From the NCBI GenBank assembly GCA_937138475.1, contig CAKZPD010000017.1, positions 1 through 64,000 of the forward strand: a stretch of DNA of 64,000 nucleotides, read 5' to 3'. The first letter of the stretch is position 1, and each line of letters begins with the position of its first letter. Shown here in pieces: positions 8,609 through 17,129 of the stretch. The notes under the pieces are model-generated. The model did no database searches. It was not told where the DNA came from and was given only the letters and a program-made list of their open reading frames with translations. The translations under genes and the position numbers were made by a program. Source of the DNA: an uncultured Sulfitobacter sp. (GTDB lineage: Bacteria > Pseudomonadota > Alphaproteobacteria > Rhodobacterales > Rhodobacteraceae).

Positions 8609-9161
8609 CCGGGCGCACCTCGGTTACTTCGGGAATATAGTGCCGCAACAGGTTTTCGATGCCCATTTTCAACGTCAAGGTTGAGGACGGGCAGCCGGCA
8701 CAGGCACCCTGCATATGCAGATAAACAACGCCGCGATCAAAGCCGTGAAAGGTGATATCGCCGCCGTCTTGTGCCACGGCCGGACGCACGCGGCTGTCCA
8801 ATAGTTCTTTGATCTGCCCGACAATTGCCGCGTCTTCGCCGCTGTGTTCGGCATGGCCCGATGACGGGGCGCTGCCATCTGTCATGACCGGCTGGCCGGA
8901 CTGAAAATGTTCCATTATGGCGCCCAGCAGGGCGGGTTTGATATGATCCCAGTCGATGTCATCACCCTTGGTAATGGTGACAAAATCGCTGCCGAAAAAT
9001 ACGCCCGTGACACCGCTGACGGCAAAAAGCCGCTCGGCCAGGGGGGATGCGCCCGCCGTTTCGGCCGAGGGAAAATCAGCCGTGCCCAGCTCCAATACCG
9101 TTTGACCCGGTAGAAACTTGAGCGTGGCGGGGTTTGGGGTCGATTCGGTTTGAATAAACAT
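8601..9161 (-). CDS. NfuA-like iron-sulfur cluster scaffold/carrier (Nfu_N plus NifU C-terminal domain)
   Basis: The ATG at 9161 has AGGAGAG five to six bases upstream, giving 186 aa; an earlier ATG at 9209 adds 16 unconserved residues and is rejected. The Nfu_N domain starts MFIQTESTPNPATLKF. A linker follows, then the NifU-like domain with AQDGGDI and the cluster-binding GACAGCPSS (CxxC). Proteins of this form carry [4Fe-4S] clusters to client enzymes in alphaproteobacteria and mitochondria (NFU1). It heads the nfu-tsaB-rimI unit. Confidence 0.92.
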   Translation of the reverse strand: MFIQTESTPNPATLKFLPGQTVLELGTADFPSAETAGASPLAERLFAVSGVTGVFFGSDFVTITKGDDIDWDHIKPALLGAIMEHFQSGQPVMTDGSAPSSGHAEHSGEDAAIVGQIKELLDSRVRPAVAQDGGDITFHGFDRGVVYLHMQGACAGCPSSTLTLKMGIENLLRHYIPEVTEVRPVA

Positions 9162-9254
9162 GAGCGCTCTCCTGAGGTTGTGCCTGATATGCGGACGGCA
9201 ACGTGCCAAGTCAAGGTTTAGAAGTGTTCTAAGTTGCGTGCGCCCGCGCCCTGA

Positions 9255-9710
9255 TCAGGTGACGGCCTCAAGCTTTTCCTTGCTAAGATCGCCAGGCACC
9301 ACGGTGACGGGAATTGGCAACGCGCCGGCGTTTTTCATCAGCTGGGTGATCAGCGGGCCGGGGCCTTTGCGATCGGTGCCGGCCCCCAAAACCAGAACGC
9401 CGATGTCGGTGTCTTCGCGGATTTGGGCCATGATTTCGTCGACGGGTTCGCCTTCGCGGATCACCAGCTCTGGGTCGACGCCCTGCTTGTCCCGCATCCA
9501 TTTGGCAAAGACCTCAAAGTGGACCTCGATGCGTTCGCGCGCTTCTTCGCGCATGACTTCGCCCACGCCGATCCAGTGGTTGAATTCATCGGGCGGGATA
9601 ATCGACAAGATTTCGACCCCGCCGCCGGTCTTGGCGGCGCGCATGGCCGCAAACCGCATTGCGTTCAGGCATTCGCGGCTGTCGTCCAAGATAACTAGAA
9701 ATTTACGCAT
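9255..9710 (-). CDS. universal stress protein (UspA family)
   Basis: A 151-aa single-domain Usp protein. It begins MRKFLVILDDSRECLNAMRF, the nucleotide-binding first strand and helix of the family. The C-terminal part LGAGTDRKGPGPLITQLM and IPVTVVPG matches the 'G-x2-G-x9-G' region and last strand, although the glycine spacing is not the textbook ATP-binding form. Usp proteins are cytoplasmic stress factors of diverse role. It lies 93 bp upstream of nfu and 53 bp downstream of ilvE, all on the minus strand, so partial co-transcription is possible. Confidence 0.85.
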   Translation of the reverse strand: MRKFLVILDDSRECLNAMRFAAMRAAKTGGGVEILSIIPPDEFNHWIGVGEVMREEARERIEVHFEVFAKWMRDKQGVDPELVIREGEPVDEIMAQIREDTDIGVLVLGAGTDRKGPGPLITQLMKNAGALPIPVTVVPGDLSKEKLEAVT

Positions 9711-9763
9711 TCGTTGATGTCTCCTTGGCGGGGATCATGACCCTTGTCTGGGTCCGGCGCAAT

Positions 9764-10639
9764 TCAAAACGCGTCCAATGTTTGCGTGGCGGCCCAATCC
9801 CAATAGATTTCGCGCAGCCGCCGTGTGACCGGCCCGATCTGGTATTGCGTGTCATCAAAGGCTTTGACGGGGCTGATCTTGGCCATATTGCCGGTCAAGA
9901 AGACCTCGTCCGCGCTGTGAAAGTCATCAAAGCTGAGCACGGCTTCATGAATGGGAATGCCCTCGGCGCGCATATGGGTGATATGACGGGCGCGGGTGAT
10001 GCCGGCCAGGAAAGTGCCATTGGCAATCGGGGTAAAGACCTCGCCGTTTTTGACCATAAAGACGTTGGCGGTGGCGGTTTCCGCGACATTGCCCATCGCA
10101 TCGGCCACCAGCGCGTTGTTGAACCCTTTGGCGCGGGCTTCGGCAAGCATGCGGGCGTTGTTGGGGTAAAGGCAGCCGGCCTTGGCATTGACCACGCTGC
10201 TTTCCAGAACGGGCCGGCGGAACTGCGTGGTGGTCAGGGTCAGGGCGGCGGTTTCGGGGGGCATGGCGATTTGTTCCAGGCTGATGGCAAAGCCCGTCTG
10301 GTCGGCGGCAGGGATGATGGCGGTCGGGTCGCCGTTAATGCCCCAATACATCGGCCGGATATAGACCGCATCCGACGGGCCATAAGATTTCAACCCCTCG
10401 CGGATGATTTGCATCATCGTGTCGACATCGACCGTGGGCGTCAGCATCAGCGCCCGCGCTGAATTGTTGACCCGCTCAAGATGGGGGCGCAGGTCGGGCG
10501 CTGTGCCATTGAACATGCGCGCGCCGTCAAAGACCGTGCTGCCCAGCCATGCGCCGTGATCCGCCGCCCGCATGACCGCCAGATCGCCGTCATGCCAGCG
10601 TCCGTTTGCCCAGGTTTTGATTTTATTGCCGACTGCCAT
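9764..10639 (-). CDS. ilvE: branched-chain amino acid aminotransferase (class IV PLP)
   Basis: The ATG at 10639 (AAGGAC upstream) gives 291 aa. An ATG 17 codons earlier at 10690 is not supported by conservation. The fold-type IV signature is visible: AVYIRPMYWG, then the PLP-lysine stretch SSVVNAKAGCLYPNN, and ETATANVFMVKNGEVFTP plus GITRARHI. It transfers the amino group between leucine, isoleucine or valine and 2-oxoglutarate. D-amino-acid transaminase and aminodeoxychorismate lyase are related alternatives; length and motifs favour BCAT. Confidence 0.85.
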   Translation of the reverse strand: MAVGNKIKTWANGRWHDGDLAVMRAADHGAWLGSTVFDGARMFNGTAPDLRPHLERVNNSARALMLTPTVDVDTMMQIIREGLKSYGPSDAVYIRPMYWGINGDPTAIIPAADQTGFAISLEQIAMPPETAALTLTTTQFRRPVLESSVVNAKAGCLYPNNARMLAEARAKGFNNALVADAMGNVAETATANVFMVKNGEVFTPIANGTFLAGITRARHITHMRAEGIPIHEAVLSFDDFHSADEVFLTGNMAKISPVKAFDDTQYQIGPVTRRLREIYWDWAATQTLDAF

Positions 10640-10708
10640 GGTGTTGTCCTTGCTGAATGATCGCCCGAGGTTAGGCGGGCGGTCAGGCAAGGTCCAGCCC
10701 CAAGGCGG

Positions 10709-10936
10709 TCACTCGACCTTATAGACCCCTTCGGGCAGGTCCAGCGCCGCCGTCAGGTCGCGCCACTGTTCGGGGCTGAAGGTGATCGACACCATGCGGT
10801 CGCTGCGCGGGTCATATTGATTGATGATGATGGCGCTTTCGGTCGCGTGCAGCACCACGTCTTCTTGCAGGGGCGCGGCGCCGTCATCGACCAGCGTGAC
10901 AACCGTGGCATCGAATTCATGTTCAATGGTAAACAT
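10709..10936 (-). CDS. small conserved hypothetical protein
   Basis: A 75-aa acidic protein (MFTIEHEFDATVVTLVDDG at its start) with no signal peptide or membrane segment. It looks like a small beta-rich domain ending FSPEQWRDLTAALDLPEGVY. I do not recognise a named family, though it resembles short conserved genes seen in Rhodobacterales. The Shine-Dalgarno is weak (AAGGGG about 13 bases upstream). It lies 69 bp upstream of ilvE and is divergent from the M48 protease gene, sharing a 108-bp intergenic region. Confidence 0.6.
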   Translation of the reverse strand: MFTIEHEFDATVVTLVDDGAAPLQEDVVLHATESAIIINQYDPRSDRMVSITFSPEQWRDLTAALDLPEGVYKVE

Positions 10937-11044
10937 AGGGTTACTCTAGGCCCCTTGCGGCGCGGCGCAAGGGGGGCAGATGGGCTGGCGAAGACGCAAT
11001 TGCGTGATAAGATCGCCGCAAGAAGCTGAGCAAGGGGTGTATGG

Positions 11045-11740
11045 GTGCGGATTGGTTTGTGGATCTTTGCGGTGGCGGCGCTGGCTTTCTCCGGCTGCAC
11101 GGCGCCTGTGGCTCGGGCGCCCGATGTGGGCGCAGTGGATCGTTTGCCGGCCCGGCAGGCGGCGCGGATGTTCGCTCAGGTGGTTCAAACCGTCGAGCCG
11201 GTGGCCGAATCCGAATGCCGCAGCCGCACGCGCGGGGTGAATTGCGATTTTCACATCGTGGTGGATGACCGGCCCGATCAGCCGCCCAATGCGTTTCAGA
11301 CCCTGGATCGCACGGGCCGGCCGGTGATTGCCTTTACCGTGGCGCTGATTGCGGATGCCCGCAACGCGGATGAGCTGGCCTTTGTCATGGGGCACGAGGC
11401 AGCCCATCACATCGAGGGGCATATCGCCCGCCAGGGGCAAAACGCTGTTGCCGGGGCAATCCTTGCCGGTGGTTTGGCGGTGCTGTTGGGCGGTGATCAA
11501 GTCCTGGTCGATACGGTGCAGCGCGCCGGGGCGCGGGTGGGCGCGCGCAGCTATTCCAAGGCATTTGAACTGGAAGCCGATGCCCTGGGCACATTGATCA
11601 CGCATCGCGCCGGGTATGACCCGCTGAAAGGCGCCGTGTTCTTTTCACGCATCCCCGATCCCGGAGATCGCTTTTTGGGCACCCACCCCCCGAACGCGCA
11701 GCGCCTTGAGACGGTGCGCGCGACCGTTGCCGGGCTTTAG
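11045..11740 (+). CDS. M48 family metalloprotease, lipoprotein
   Basis: Starts at GTG 11045 with AAGGGG upstream; the ATG at 11041 is in another frame. 231 aa. The signal peptide ends in a lipobox LAFSGC, with Cys18 as the predicted lipidation site. The zinc site is MGHEAAHHIEGH (HExxH, about residues 117-124), and the third ligand region is KAFELEADALG. This is a minimal BepA/LoiP-like M48 peptidase without TPR repeats, expected in the periplasm and probably acting on outer-membrane proteins. The yigZ-like gene follows after 3 bp, so they are likely co-transcribed. Confidence 0.88.
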   Translation: MRIGLWIFAVAALAFSGCTAPVARAPDVGAVDRLPARQAARMFAQVVQTVEPVAESECRSRTRGVNCDFHIVVDDRPDQPPNAFQTLDRTGRPVIAFTVALIADARNADELAFVMGHEAAHHIEGHIARQGQNAVAGAILAGGLAVLLGGDQVLVDTVQRAGARVGARSYSKAFELEADALGTLITHRAGYDPLKGAVFFSRIPDPGDRFLGTHPPNAQRLETVRATVAGL

Positions 11741-11743
11741 CAC

Positions 11744-12094
11744 ATGCGGCAATTGGGGGTGATCGTGACGGATCGCGGCTCGCGCTATGCGGTGTCGGGT
11801 GGCCCGGTGCAAAACCGCGCGGAGATTGACGCGGCGATCAAGCTTTTGAAAAAGGACCGCGCCTATGCCAAGGCAACCCACAACACATGGGGCGCGGTTC
11901 TATCCGATGGTGGGGCCACCAAGAATGATGACGGCGAATCGGGCGCGGGCATGGTGATCTTGCGGATGCTGGAACGCGAAGGGCTGACCGATCATCTGGT
12001 GGTCGTCACCCGCTGGTTTGGTGGAAAACATCTGGGCGGGGACCGTTTCCGTCATGTGCAAACCTGCGTGCGCAGCTATCTGCATGATCTTTGA
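11744..12094 (+). CDS. YigZ/IMPACT family protein (UPF0029 domain only)
   Basis: A 116-aa protein with the UPF0029 core: KKDRAYAKATHNTWGAVL, then DDGESGAGMVILRMLE and VVVTRWFGGKHLGGDRFRHV. E. coli YigZ has about 204 aa with a second DUF1949 domain; that domain is absent here. The biochemical role of the family is unsettled (a link to translational control through IMPACT in eukaryotes). Second gene of the M48 unit. The downstream 51 bp to the convergent flgI contains the palindrome GATCGCCGGCGATC but no T-run. Confidence 0.85.
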   Translation: MRQLGVIVTDRGSRYAVSGGPVQNRAEIDAAIKLLKKDRAYAKATHNTWGAVLSDGGATKNDDGESGAGMVILRMLEREGLTDHLVVVTRWFGGKHLGGDRFRHVQTCVRSYLHDL

Positions 12095-12145
12095 TCGCCG
12101 GCGATCGGCGCCGCAGTTTGACTGTGCGCCAGTTGACGCCGGACC

Positions 12146-13246
12146 CTAGCGCACGATGAATTCGGCATGAAGCGCCCCGGCGGCCTTGATGCTTTTCAAG
12201 ATGTCGATCATATCGCGCGGCGACACGCCAAGCGCGTTGAGCCCGGCAATGACCTCAGAAAGCGATGTGCCGTTCGGAACCATGGCCAGGCCGATTCCGG
12301 GCTCTTCTTCTATGGTGGCGTCGGTGCGGGGCACGACAACGGTTTCGCCTTTGGCAAAGGGGTTCGGTTGAACCGCGATGGGCGCCTCTTGCACACGCAG
12401 CGTAAGATTGCCCTGCGAAACAGCAACCCGCGATATCCGCACATCATCGCCCATCACGATGGTGCCCGAGCGTTGGTCGACCACCACGCGGGCCTTGCGC
12501 TCAGGTTCGACGGCGATGTTTTCGATGCGGCCCAGCGCATGGGCAACAGATGCCATTTGTGTCATCGGGATGTTGATTTGAACCGTGCCTGAATCCAGCA
12601 TTAACGCCACAGGATTGGCAAATTCGTCATTAATCGCCCGTTCGATTCTGGCGGCGGTGGTGAAATCGGCATCGCGCAAGGCCAGGCGCAGCTGGGTCAG
12701 CGAGGCCAGATCAAAGTCGATCTCGCGCTCAATGCGGGCGCCTGACGGGATGACGCCGGCGGTTGGCACCCCTTGGGTCACATTGGCACCATCCCCTTCG
12801 GCAACTGCGCCGCCAGCGATGATCGTGCCCTGCGCGACGGCATATATCTGACCGTCTGCGGCATTCAGCGGGGTCATGACCAAGGTGCCGCCCAACAGGC
12901 TTTTGGCATCGCCAATTGCTGAAACCGTCACGTCGATCTGACCACCGGCGCGGCCAAAGGGGGGCAAAGCCGCGGTGACAAAGACGGCGGCGACATTCTT
13001 GGGGCGAAATTGCTCGCCCGTGACATTGACCCCAAGGCGTTCCAGAATGTTGGTCATGATTTCTTCGGTAAAGGGGGAATTGCGCAACCCATCGCCGGTG
13101 CCGTTCAGCCCGACCACCAAGCCATACCCGACCAGATCATTGCCGCGCACCCCGTCAAATTCCACCAGATCCTTGATGCGCACCGGTCCCGCCGCAGCGC
13201 TGAGCGTCAAACACAGCAGACATAGGGTTTGCAACAGCAGCCTCAT
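12146..13246 (-). CDS. flgI: flagellar P-ring protein FlgI
   Basis: A 366-aa secreted protein with a short signal peptide (about 1-19, LTLSAAAGP). The mature part begins VRIKDLVEFDGVRGNDLVGYGLVVGLNGTGDG, continuous and in frame, which is unmistakable FlgI. The C-terminal SLSEVIAGLNALGVSPRDM is also conserved. FlgI forms the P ring around the rod in the peptidoglycan layer. It overlaps flgL by 4 bp and is the distal gene of the motB-flgE-flgK-flgL-flgI run. Full length. Confidence 0.97.
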   Translation of the reverse strand: MRLLLQTLCLLCLTLSAAAGPVRIKDLVEFDGVRGNDLVGYGLVVGLNGTGDGLRNSPFTEEIMTNILERLGVNVTGEQFRPKNVAAVFVTAALPPFGRAGGQIDVTVSAIGDAKSLLGGTLVMTPLNAADGQIYAVAQGTIIAGGAVAEGDGANVTQGVPTAGVIPSGARIEREIDFDLASLTQLRLALRDADFTTAARIERAINDEFANPVALMLDSGTVQINIPMTQMASVAHALGRIENIAVEPERKARVVVDQRSGTIVMGDDVRISRVAVSQGNLTLRVQEAPIAVQPNPFAKGETVVVPRTDATIEEEPGIGLAMVPNGTSLSEVIAGLNALGVSPRDMIDILKSIKAAGALHAEFIVR

Positions 13247-14247
13247 AGGAAGTTCACCAATGACAGCTGCGAGGATTTGACCGTGACGGCATAAAGGCTT
13301 TGCAGCTGGAATTGCACATCCTCCAATTTGGTTGCGGTTTCAAACGGATCCACCGAAAGCAGCGCGTTGCGCGACATCTCAAGCCCGGTTTGCGTGGCGG
13401 CGTTGCGCGTGGCGATTTCGTCGACGCGCGCCTGGGAAAACCCGATCCCGGTGCGCAGGGCGGTCAGGGCGCTTTGTCCAACCAGCAGCCCGGCCCCGGT
13501 GGTGGAAAACATCTCGGCCTTTTCGGCGGGGGTCAGGCCCAGGGCCGGATCCTCGGCCAGGGCGGCGACGGCGAAATGTTTCAAAACCTCGCGGATGGCG
13601 GGATCATCGGCGCGCACATCCAATTGCACGGTTTCCTGGTCCGACAGTTGAAACGGAGCAAGCGCGGTCGCCGACCCCTGGTAAATCAGTGTCTCGAAAC
13701 CGCCACCGGTATCGAACCAGGTGTCTGCCGCGGCCAACATCGCCGAGACAGAGCCGGCCCCGGTCATCGCCGTGCGCAAATCGGCCAAAAGCGCATCGGT
13801 CGTGGCCAGTGGCGGCGTGTCGGTTGCCACGCCTGCGAACAGGCTGCGCCCCGCCGATTGCGTGTTCAACAGCCCCATCACGCTGCGCAATTCGGTTTCG
13901 GCATTTTGCGACGGGTTGCTGGCAACAAGGCCAACCACGCTGTTGCTGGCGCTAATCAGATCGGCGCCCAGTTTTCCTGCCTTTTCCTGGGCTCCGTCCA
14001 GAACATATTGAATGCCGTCCATGAATTGTTCCGCCTCTTGTGTGGCCAGCGTAAAGCCAGTCAGCGCGCTGAGCGTCCGTTCAATCTGTGAGATATAGCC
14101 ATGGTTGCCGGCCAGCACCTGCCGCATGTCCGCCTTTTGGCCGGTCGCCAGCTCATGGGTCAGGCGGCTCATGTCTTGGCGGATGGCGGCGCTGCGCCGT
14201 TGCAGCATGAAGGATTGAGCCAGATCGCCCAATGAGGAAAGTGACAT
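13243..14247 (-). CDS. flgL: flagellar hook-filament junction protein FlgL
   Basis: A 334-aa flagellin-like protein. The N terminus has LGDLAQSFMLQRRSAAIRQD and a long helical region. The C terminus is helical (ATKLEDVQFQLQSLYAVTVK, then SSQLSLVNFL), as expected for the D0/D1 coiled-coil of FlgL. The C-terminal motif differs from flagellin itself. It joins FlgK to the filament. Separated from flgK by 3 bp and overlapping flgI by 4 bp. Confidence 0.9.
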   Translation of the reverse strand: MSLSSLGDLAQSFMLQRRSAAIRQDMSRLTHELATGQKADMRQVLAGNHGYISQIERTLSALTGFTLATQEAEQFMDGIQYVLDGAQEKAGKLGADLISASNSVVGLVASNPSQNAETELRSVMGLLNTQSAGRSLFAGVATDTPPLATTDALLADLRTAMTGAGSVSAMLAAADTWFDTGGGFETLIYQGSATALAPFQLSDQETVQLDVRADDPAIREVLKHFAVAALAEDPALGLTPAEKAEMFSTTGAGLLVGQSALTALRTGIGFSQARVDEIATRNAATQTGLEMSRNALLSVDPFETATKLEDVQFQLQSLYAVTVKSSQLSLVNFL

Positions 14248-14250
14248 CGC

Positions 14251-15696
14251 TTATAGCCTTATCAAGGTTTGCATCATTTCATCGACGGCTTCGATCATCC
14301 GGGCGTTGGCCGCAAAGGCCTGCTCAATCTGCATCAGGCGCTGCATTTCGTGATCTGTGTCGACGCCCTCGGCCAGAATGGCCTGAGTGAGAGAGGCCAG
14401 CCGCGTCGACGCAAAGCTGAGATGCCCCTCGCCAGCGGCGATATCGGTGCCGATTTGTGAGGTGAAATTGGCGGTCAGGGTGCTGGCGGTGAATGCTGTG
14501 CCGCCAAAGCTGCCTGACAAAGGGGTGCGTGCGGCGGTCAAGGTGTCGGATAACCGTTGCAGTTGACGGGCATCGCCGACATTGCCCTGGGTCGCCGCGT
14601 TCAGGCCATCGCGCAGCCGCCAGGCCTGGCCGCCTTGGGCCGGGTCAACGGCAGGGTTCAGGGTCAGCCGACCCGCAAGCCCGGTTTCCGCCAGCGGATC
14701 GAATGCCAGGCCGCCATCGGTAAACAGCCCCGGATCACCGGGCAGCAAGCTGGGATCGACAGCGGGGTCTTCAAAACGCTCCATCAGGTCGCGTGCCAAG
14801 GCATCAAGCTGTGACTGCGCTTGGGGGGCCAGTTCATCCCGGATTTCGAACTGAGCGCCCAGCGTGCCGCCGATCAGCGCCCCTTTCACACTGTCGGTGC
14901 GGATCGGCACGCCATTGATTTCCAGGCCGGACAGTGTCCCGGCGCCGATGGATTGATAGGCGGTGATCTGGTTGCTGGGGTCAAAGCTGACCGTGGCGGC
15001 CGTGCCGTCCAGCAAGATGGCCCCCCCGGTGGAATACAGCGCAACCTTGCCGTTATCGCGTTGCAATTGGCGCATGGGCACGATGGTATTCAGATCGTCA
15101 ACGATCTGTTGCCGCATATCCTGAAGCGCAGAGGTATCGGCGCCCTGGCTCAGGGCCTTGGTGATCTGTGCATTCAGATCGCGCACCTGCCCCAGCCCGG
15201 TGTTCAACGCGTTGACCTGTGCATCAATCTGTTGATCTGCGGCGCTGCGGGCGGTCTGAACACCTTGGCTGGCCTGTCCCAGAACCGACATCACATCCTG
15301 CGCGGCATAAAGCGCGGCGGTCAGTCGTTCGGGCGCGTCGGGGCGGCTGGCGGCGCTGATCAGGCTGCTTTCGAACTTGGCAATGCGGGCCGAAAGCGAC
15401 GCAGGGTTTTCCGGGGTGCCGACAAGGCTTTCCAATTGGCCCAGAAATGCCATCCGGTCGCTGGCCTGTCCATGATCGGCGGTGGCCAGACGATAATCGG
15501 CGATGATGGCGGGGTTGGCCTTGCGGGCGATCCCGTCGATCTGCACCCCGCCCAACATAGAGGAGGACAACGACAGGCTGCGCACCCCATACCCCGGCGT
15601 CATCGCGTTTGAAATATTCGATGACACAACCTGCGAGGCGCGGCCCGCTGCGCGCAGGCCGGTCATGGCATTGGACAAGGCCCCGGAAATAGACAT
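14251..15696 (-). CDS. flgK: flagellar hook-associated protein 1 FlgK
   Basis: A 481-aa protein starting MSISGALSNAMTGLRAAGRA, followed by the 'VSSNISNAMTPGYG' rod/hook motif. It ends with EMQRLMQIEQAFAANARMIE and VDEMMQTLIRL, the conserved C-terminal helix of hook-type axial proteins. The middle region is Ala- and Gly-rich and variable, as usual. FlgK is the first hook-filament junction protein, exported by the flagellar type III system. It is 22 bp downstream of flgE. Confidence 0.95.
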   Translation of the reverse strand: MSISGALSNAMTGLRAAGRASQVVSSNISNAMTPGYGVRSLSLSSSMLGGVQIDGIARKANPAIIADYRLATADHGQASDRMAFLGQLESLVGTPENPASLSARIAKFESSLISAASRPDAPERLTAALYAAQDVMSVLGQASQGVQTARSAADQQIDAQVNALNTGLGQVRDLNAQITKALSQGADTSALQDMRQQIVDDLNTIVPMRQLQRDNGKVALYSTGGAILLDGTAATVSFDPSNQITAYQSIGAGTLSGLEINGVPIRTDSVKGALIGGTLGAQFEIRDELAPQAQSQLDALARDLMERFEDPAVDPSLLPGDPGLFTDGGLAFDPLAETGLAGRLTLNPAVDPAQGGQAWRLRDGLNAATQGNVGDARQLQRLSDTLTAARTPLSGSFGGTAFTASTLTANFTSQIGTDIAAGEGHLSFASTRLASLTQAILAEGVDTDHEMQRLMQIEQAFAANARMIEAVDEMMQTLIRL

Positions 15697-15718
15697 ATGC
15701 GCCCCTTAGTTCAGCGGA

Positions 15719-17026
15719 TTAGCGTTTGATATTGGTGGTTTCTTGCAACATTTCGTCCACGGTCTGGATCACTTTGGCGTTCGAGGAATAGGCGCGCTGG
15801 GTCTGGATCATCGAGGTCAGTTCACCGGCGACATCGGTGGTTGATTCCTCGCGCGCGAAGGAAACGATATCGCCCGTCGGCCCATCGCTGGCATCCCACA
15901 AAAAGAAGGCGCCGCTGTCGGTTGATGGTTGGTAAATCTGTGCATCCAGGGCGATCATCCCGTTTGGATTGGGTAGATCAACAAGCGGCACCTGATAGAT
16001 GGTCTTGGTTACGCCCGTGTCGAACGAGGCGCGCACAAACCCGTTGGAATCCACGTCGATGCTGGTCAAATTGCCGACGGGGGATCCATCCTTTGATACG
16101 GAAACCGGCGCGAAATTATAGGACAGCTGGGTCAAACCGTCCGAATCGCCATAGGTGCCGATGTCGATCTCGATCGGGCCAGAGGCCACATTGACGATGA
16201 CCGTGCCCGTGGCCACGTCATAGGCGCCGCCGCTGACGGTGGCGACATTCAACAAGGTGCCGCCGGCGGTGCGCGAATCCTCGAATGTGACGACATATTC
16301 GCCGATTGGCGTGCCGGGGGCGGCAGAATCGGTCAATGTCATGGTCCATTCATTCGACGCCCCGGTTCCCGGCACCGTCGGAGTGAACGACACGCTGATG
16401 GTTTCAGAGGTGCCCAGGTTGTCGAAATATTCGACCGAAAGCTGCTCAGGATCGCCGGTGGCGCCGGCCTCTGTTTCGGTTGCGGGCAGGTTGACGCCCA
16501 ATTTGATGGCGGTGGTCGGGTCGCTGGAAAATTCATTGGCGTTAATGCGGATCGGCACCAACCCGTCCGCCGTGTCGCGCGGAAACGATGGGATCGTGCC
16601 ATCTTGAAGGGCAGGCCAGCCCATCAACACCAGCCCGGAATCAGATTTAAGATAGCCATCGGAATCGGTGCGAAACGATCCGGTCGTGGTCAAAAACATT
16701 TGCGATTCATCTTGGTTGACCGCCACATCTGGGCGCTGGGCCACGGGCAGCATCCCGCGCCCGCGCACGGCAAGATCGGTCGCATTCGAGGTGGACACCA
16801 GCGTGCCACGTTCATCAATCAGCCGCTGGGTCGAGGTTCGAACCCCGCCCGCCGCGTAAGAACCCGATCCGCTGGCGGTTGTCAGCACCATGGATTCAAA
16901 ATCAGTCGTCACCCTTTTGTAGCCAAAGGTTGAGGAATTCGCGATGTTATCTGAAATGGAGGCCAAGCGCGTGGCGTTGGCCTGAAGCCCTGCAACCCCT
17001 GCATTCAGTGAGGATGATATTGTCAT
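15719..17026 (-). CDS. flgE: flagellar hook protein FlgE
   Basis: A 435-aa hook protein. The N-terminal D0 helix reads SSSLNAGVAGLQANATRLAS, then the 'SDNIANSSTFGYKR' motif. The C terminus ends ELTSMIQTQRAYSSNAKVIQ and TVDEMLQETTNIKR. The central part (about 80-360) is a beta-rich hook domain. Exported and polymerised into the hook, with the FlgK-FlgL junction proteins encoded immediately downstream. A CtrA-like site lies in the 103 bp between motB and this gene. Confidence 0.95.
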   Translation of the reverse strand: MTISSSLNAGVAGLQANATRLASISDNIANSSTFGYKRVTTDFESMVLTTASGSGSYAAGGVRTSTQRLIDERGTLVSTSNATDLAVRGRGMLPVAQRPDVAVNQDESQMFLTTTGSFRTDSDGYLKSDSGLVLMGWPALQDGTIPSFPRDTADGLVPIRINANEFSSDPTTAIKLGVNLPATETEAGATGDPEQLSVEYFDNLGTSETISVSFTPTVPGTGASNEWTMTLTDSAAPGTPIGEYVVTFEDSRTAGGTLLNVATVSGGAYDVATGTVIVNVASGPIEIDIGTYGDSDGLTQLSYNFAPVSVSKDGSPVGNLTSIDVDSNGFVRASFDTGVTKTIYQVPLVDLPNPNGMIALDAQIYQPSTDSGAFFLWDASDGPTGDIVSFAREESTTDVAGELTSMIQTQRAYSSNAKVIQTVDEMLQETTNIKR

Positions 17027-17080
17027 GGCACGCCTTTCTGCTGTGTCAGTCTGAGTTGCCTCATCACTACGCGCGCAGGC

Positions 17081-17095
17081 TTAACAGCGCGCTAA
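17081..17095 (-). promoter_or_regulatory. CtrA-like binding site upstream of flgE
   Basis: On the minus strand the bases read TTAG-N7-TTAA, one mismatch from the CtrA consensus TTAA-N7-TTAA. The site is 55-69 bp upstream of the flgE start, in the motB-flgE gap. CtrA controls flagellar genes in many alphaproteobacteria, including Rhodobacterales. A second similar site precedes motB. Call by consensus match only. Confidence 0.4.
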
Positions 17096-17129
17096 CAGAT
17101 AAAATGTGCGCTACTTTTTGCGCGCAGGA

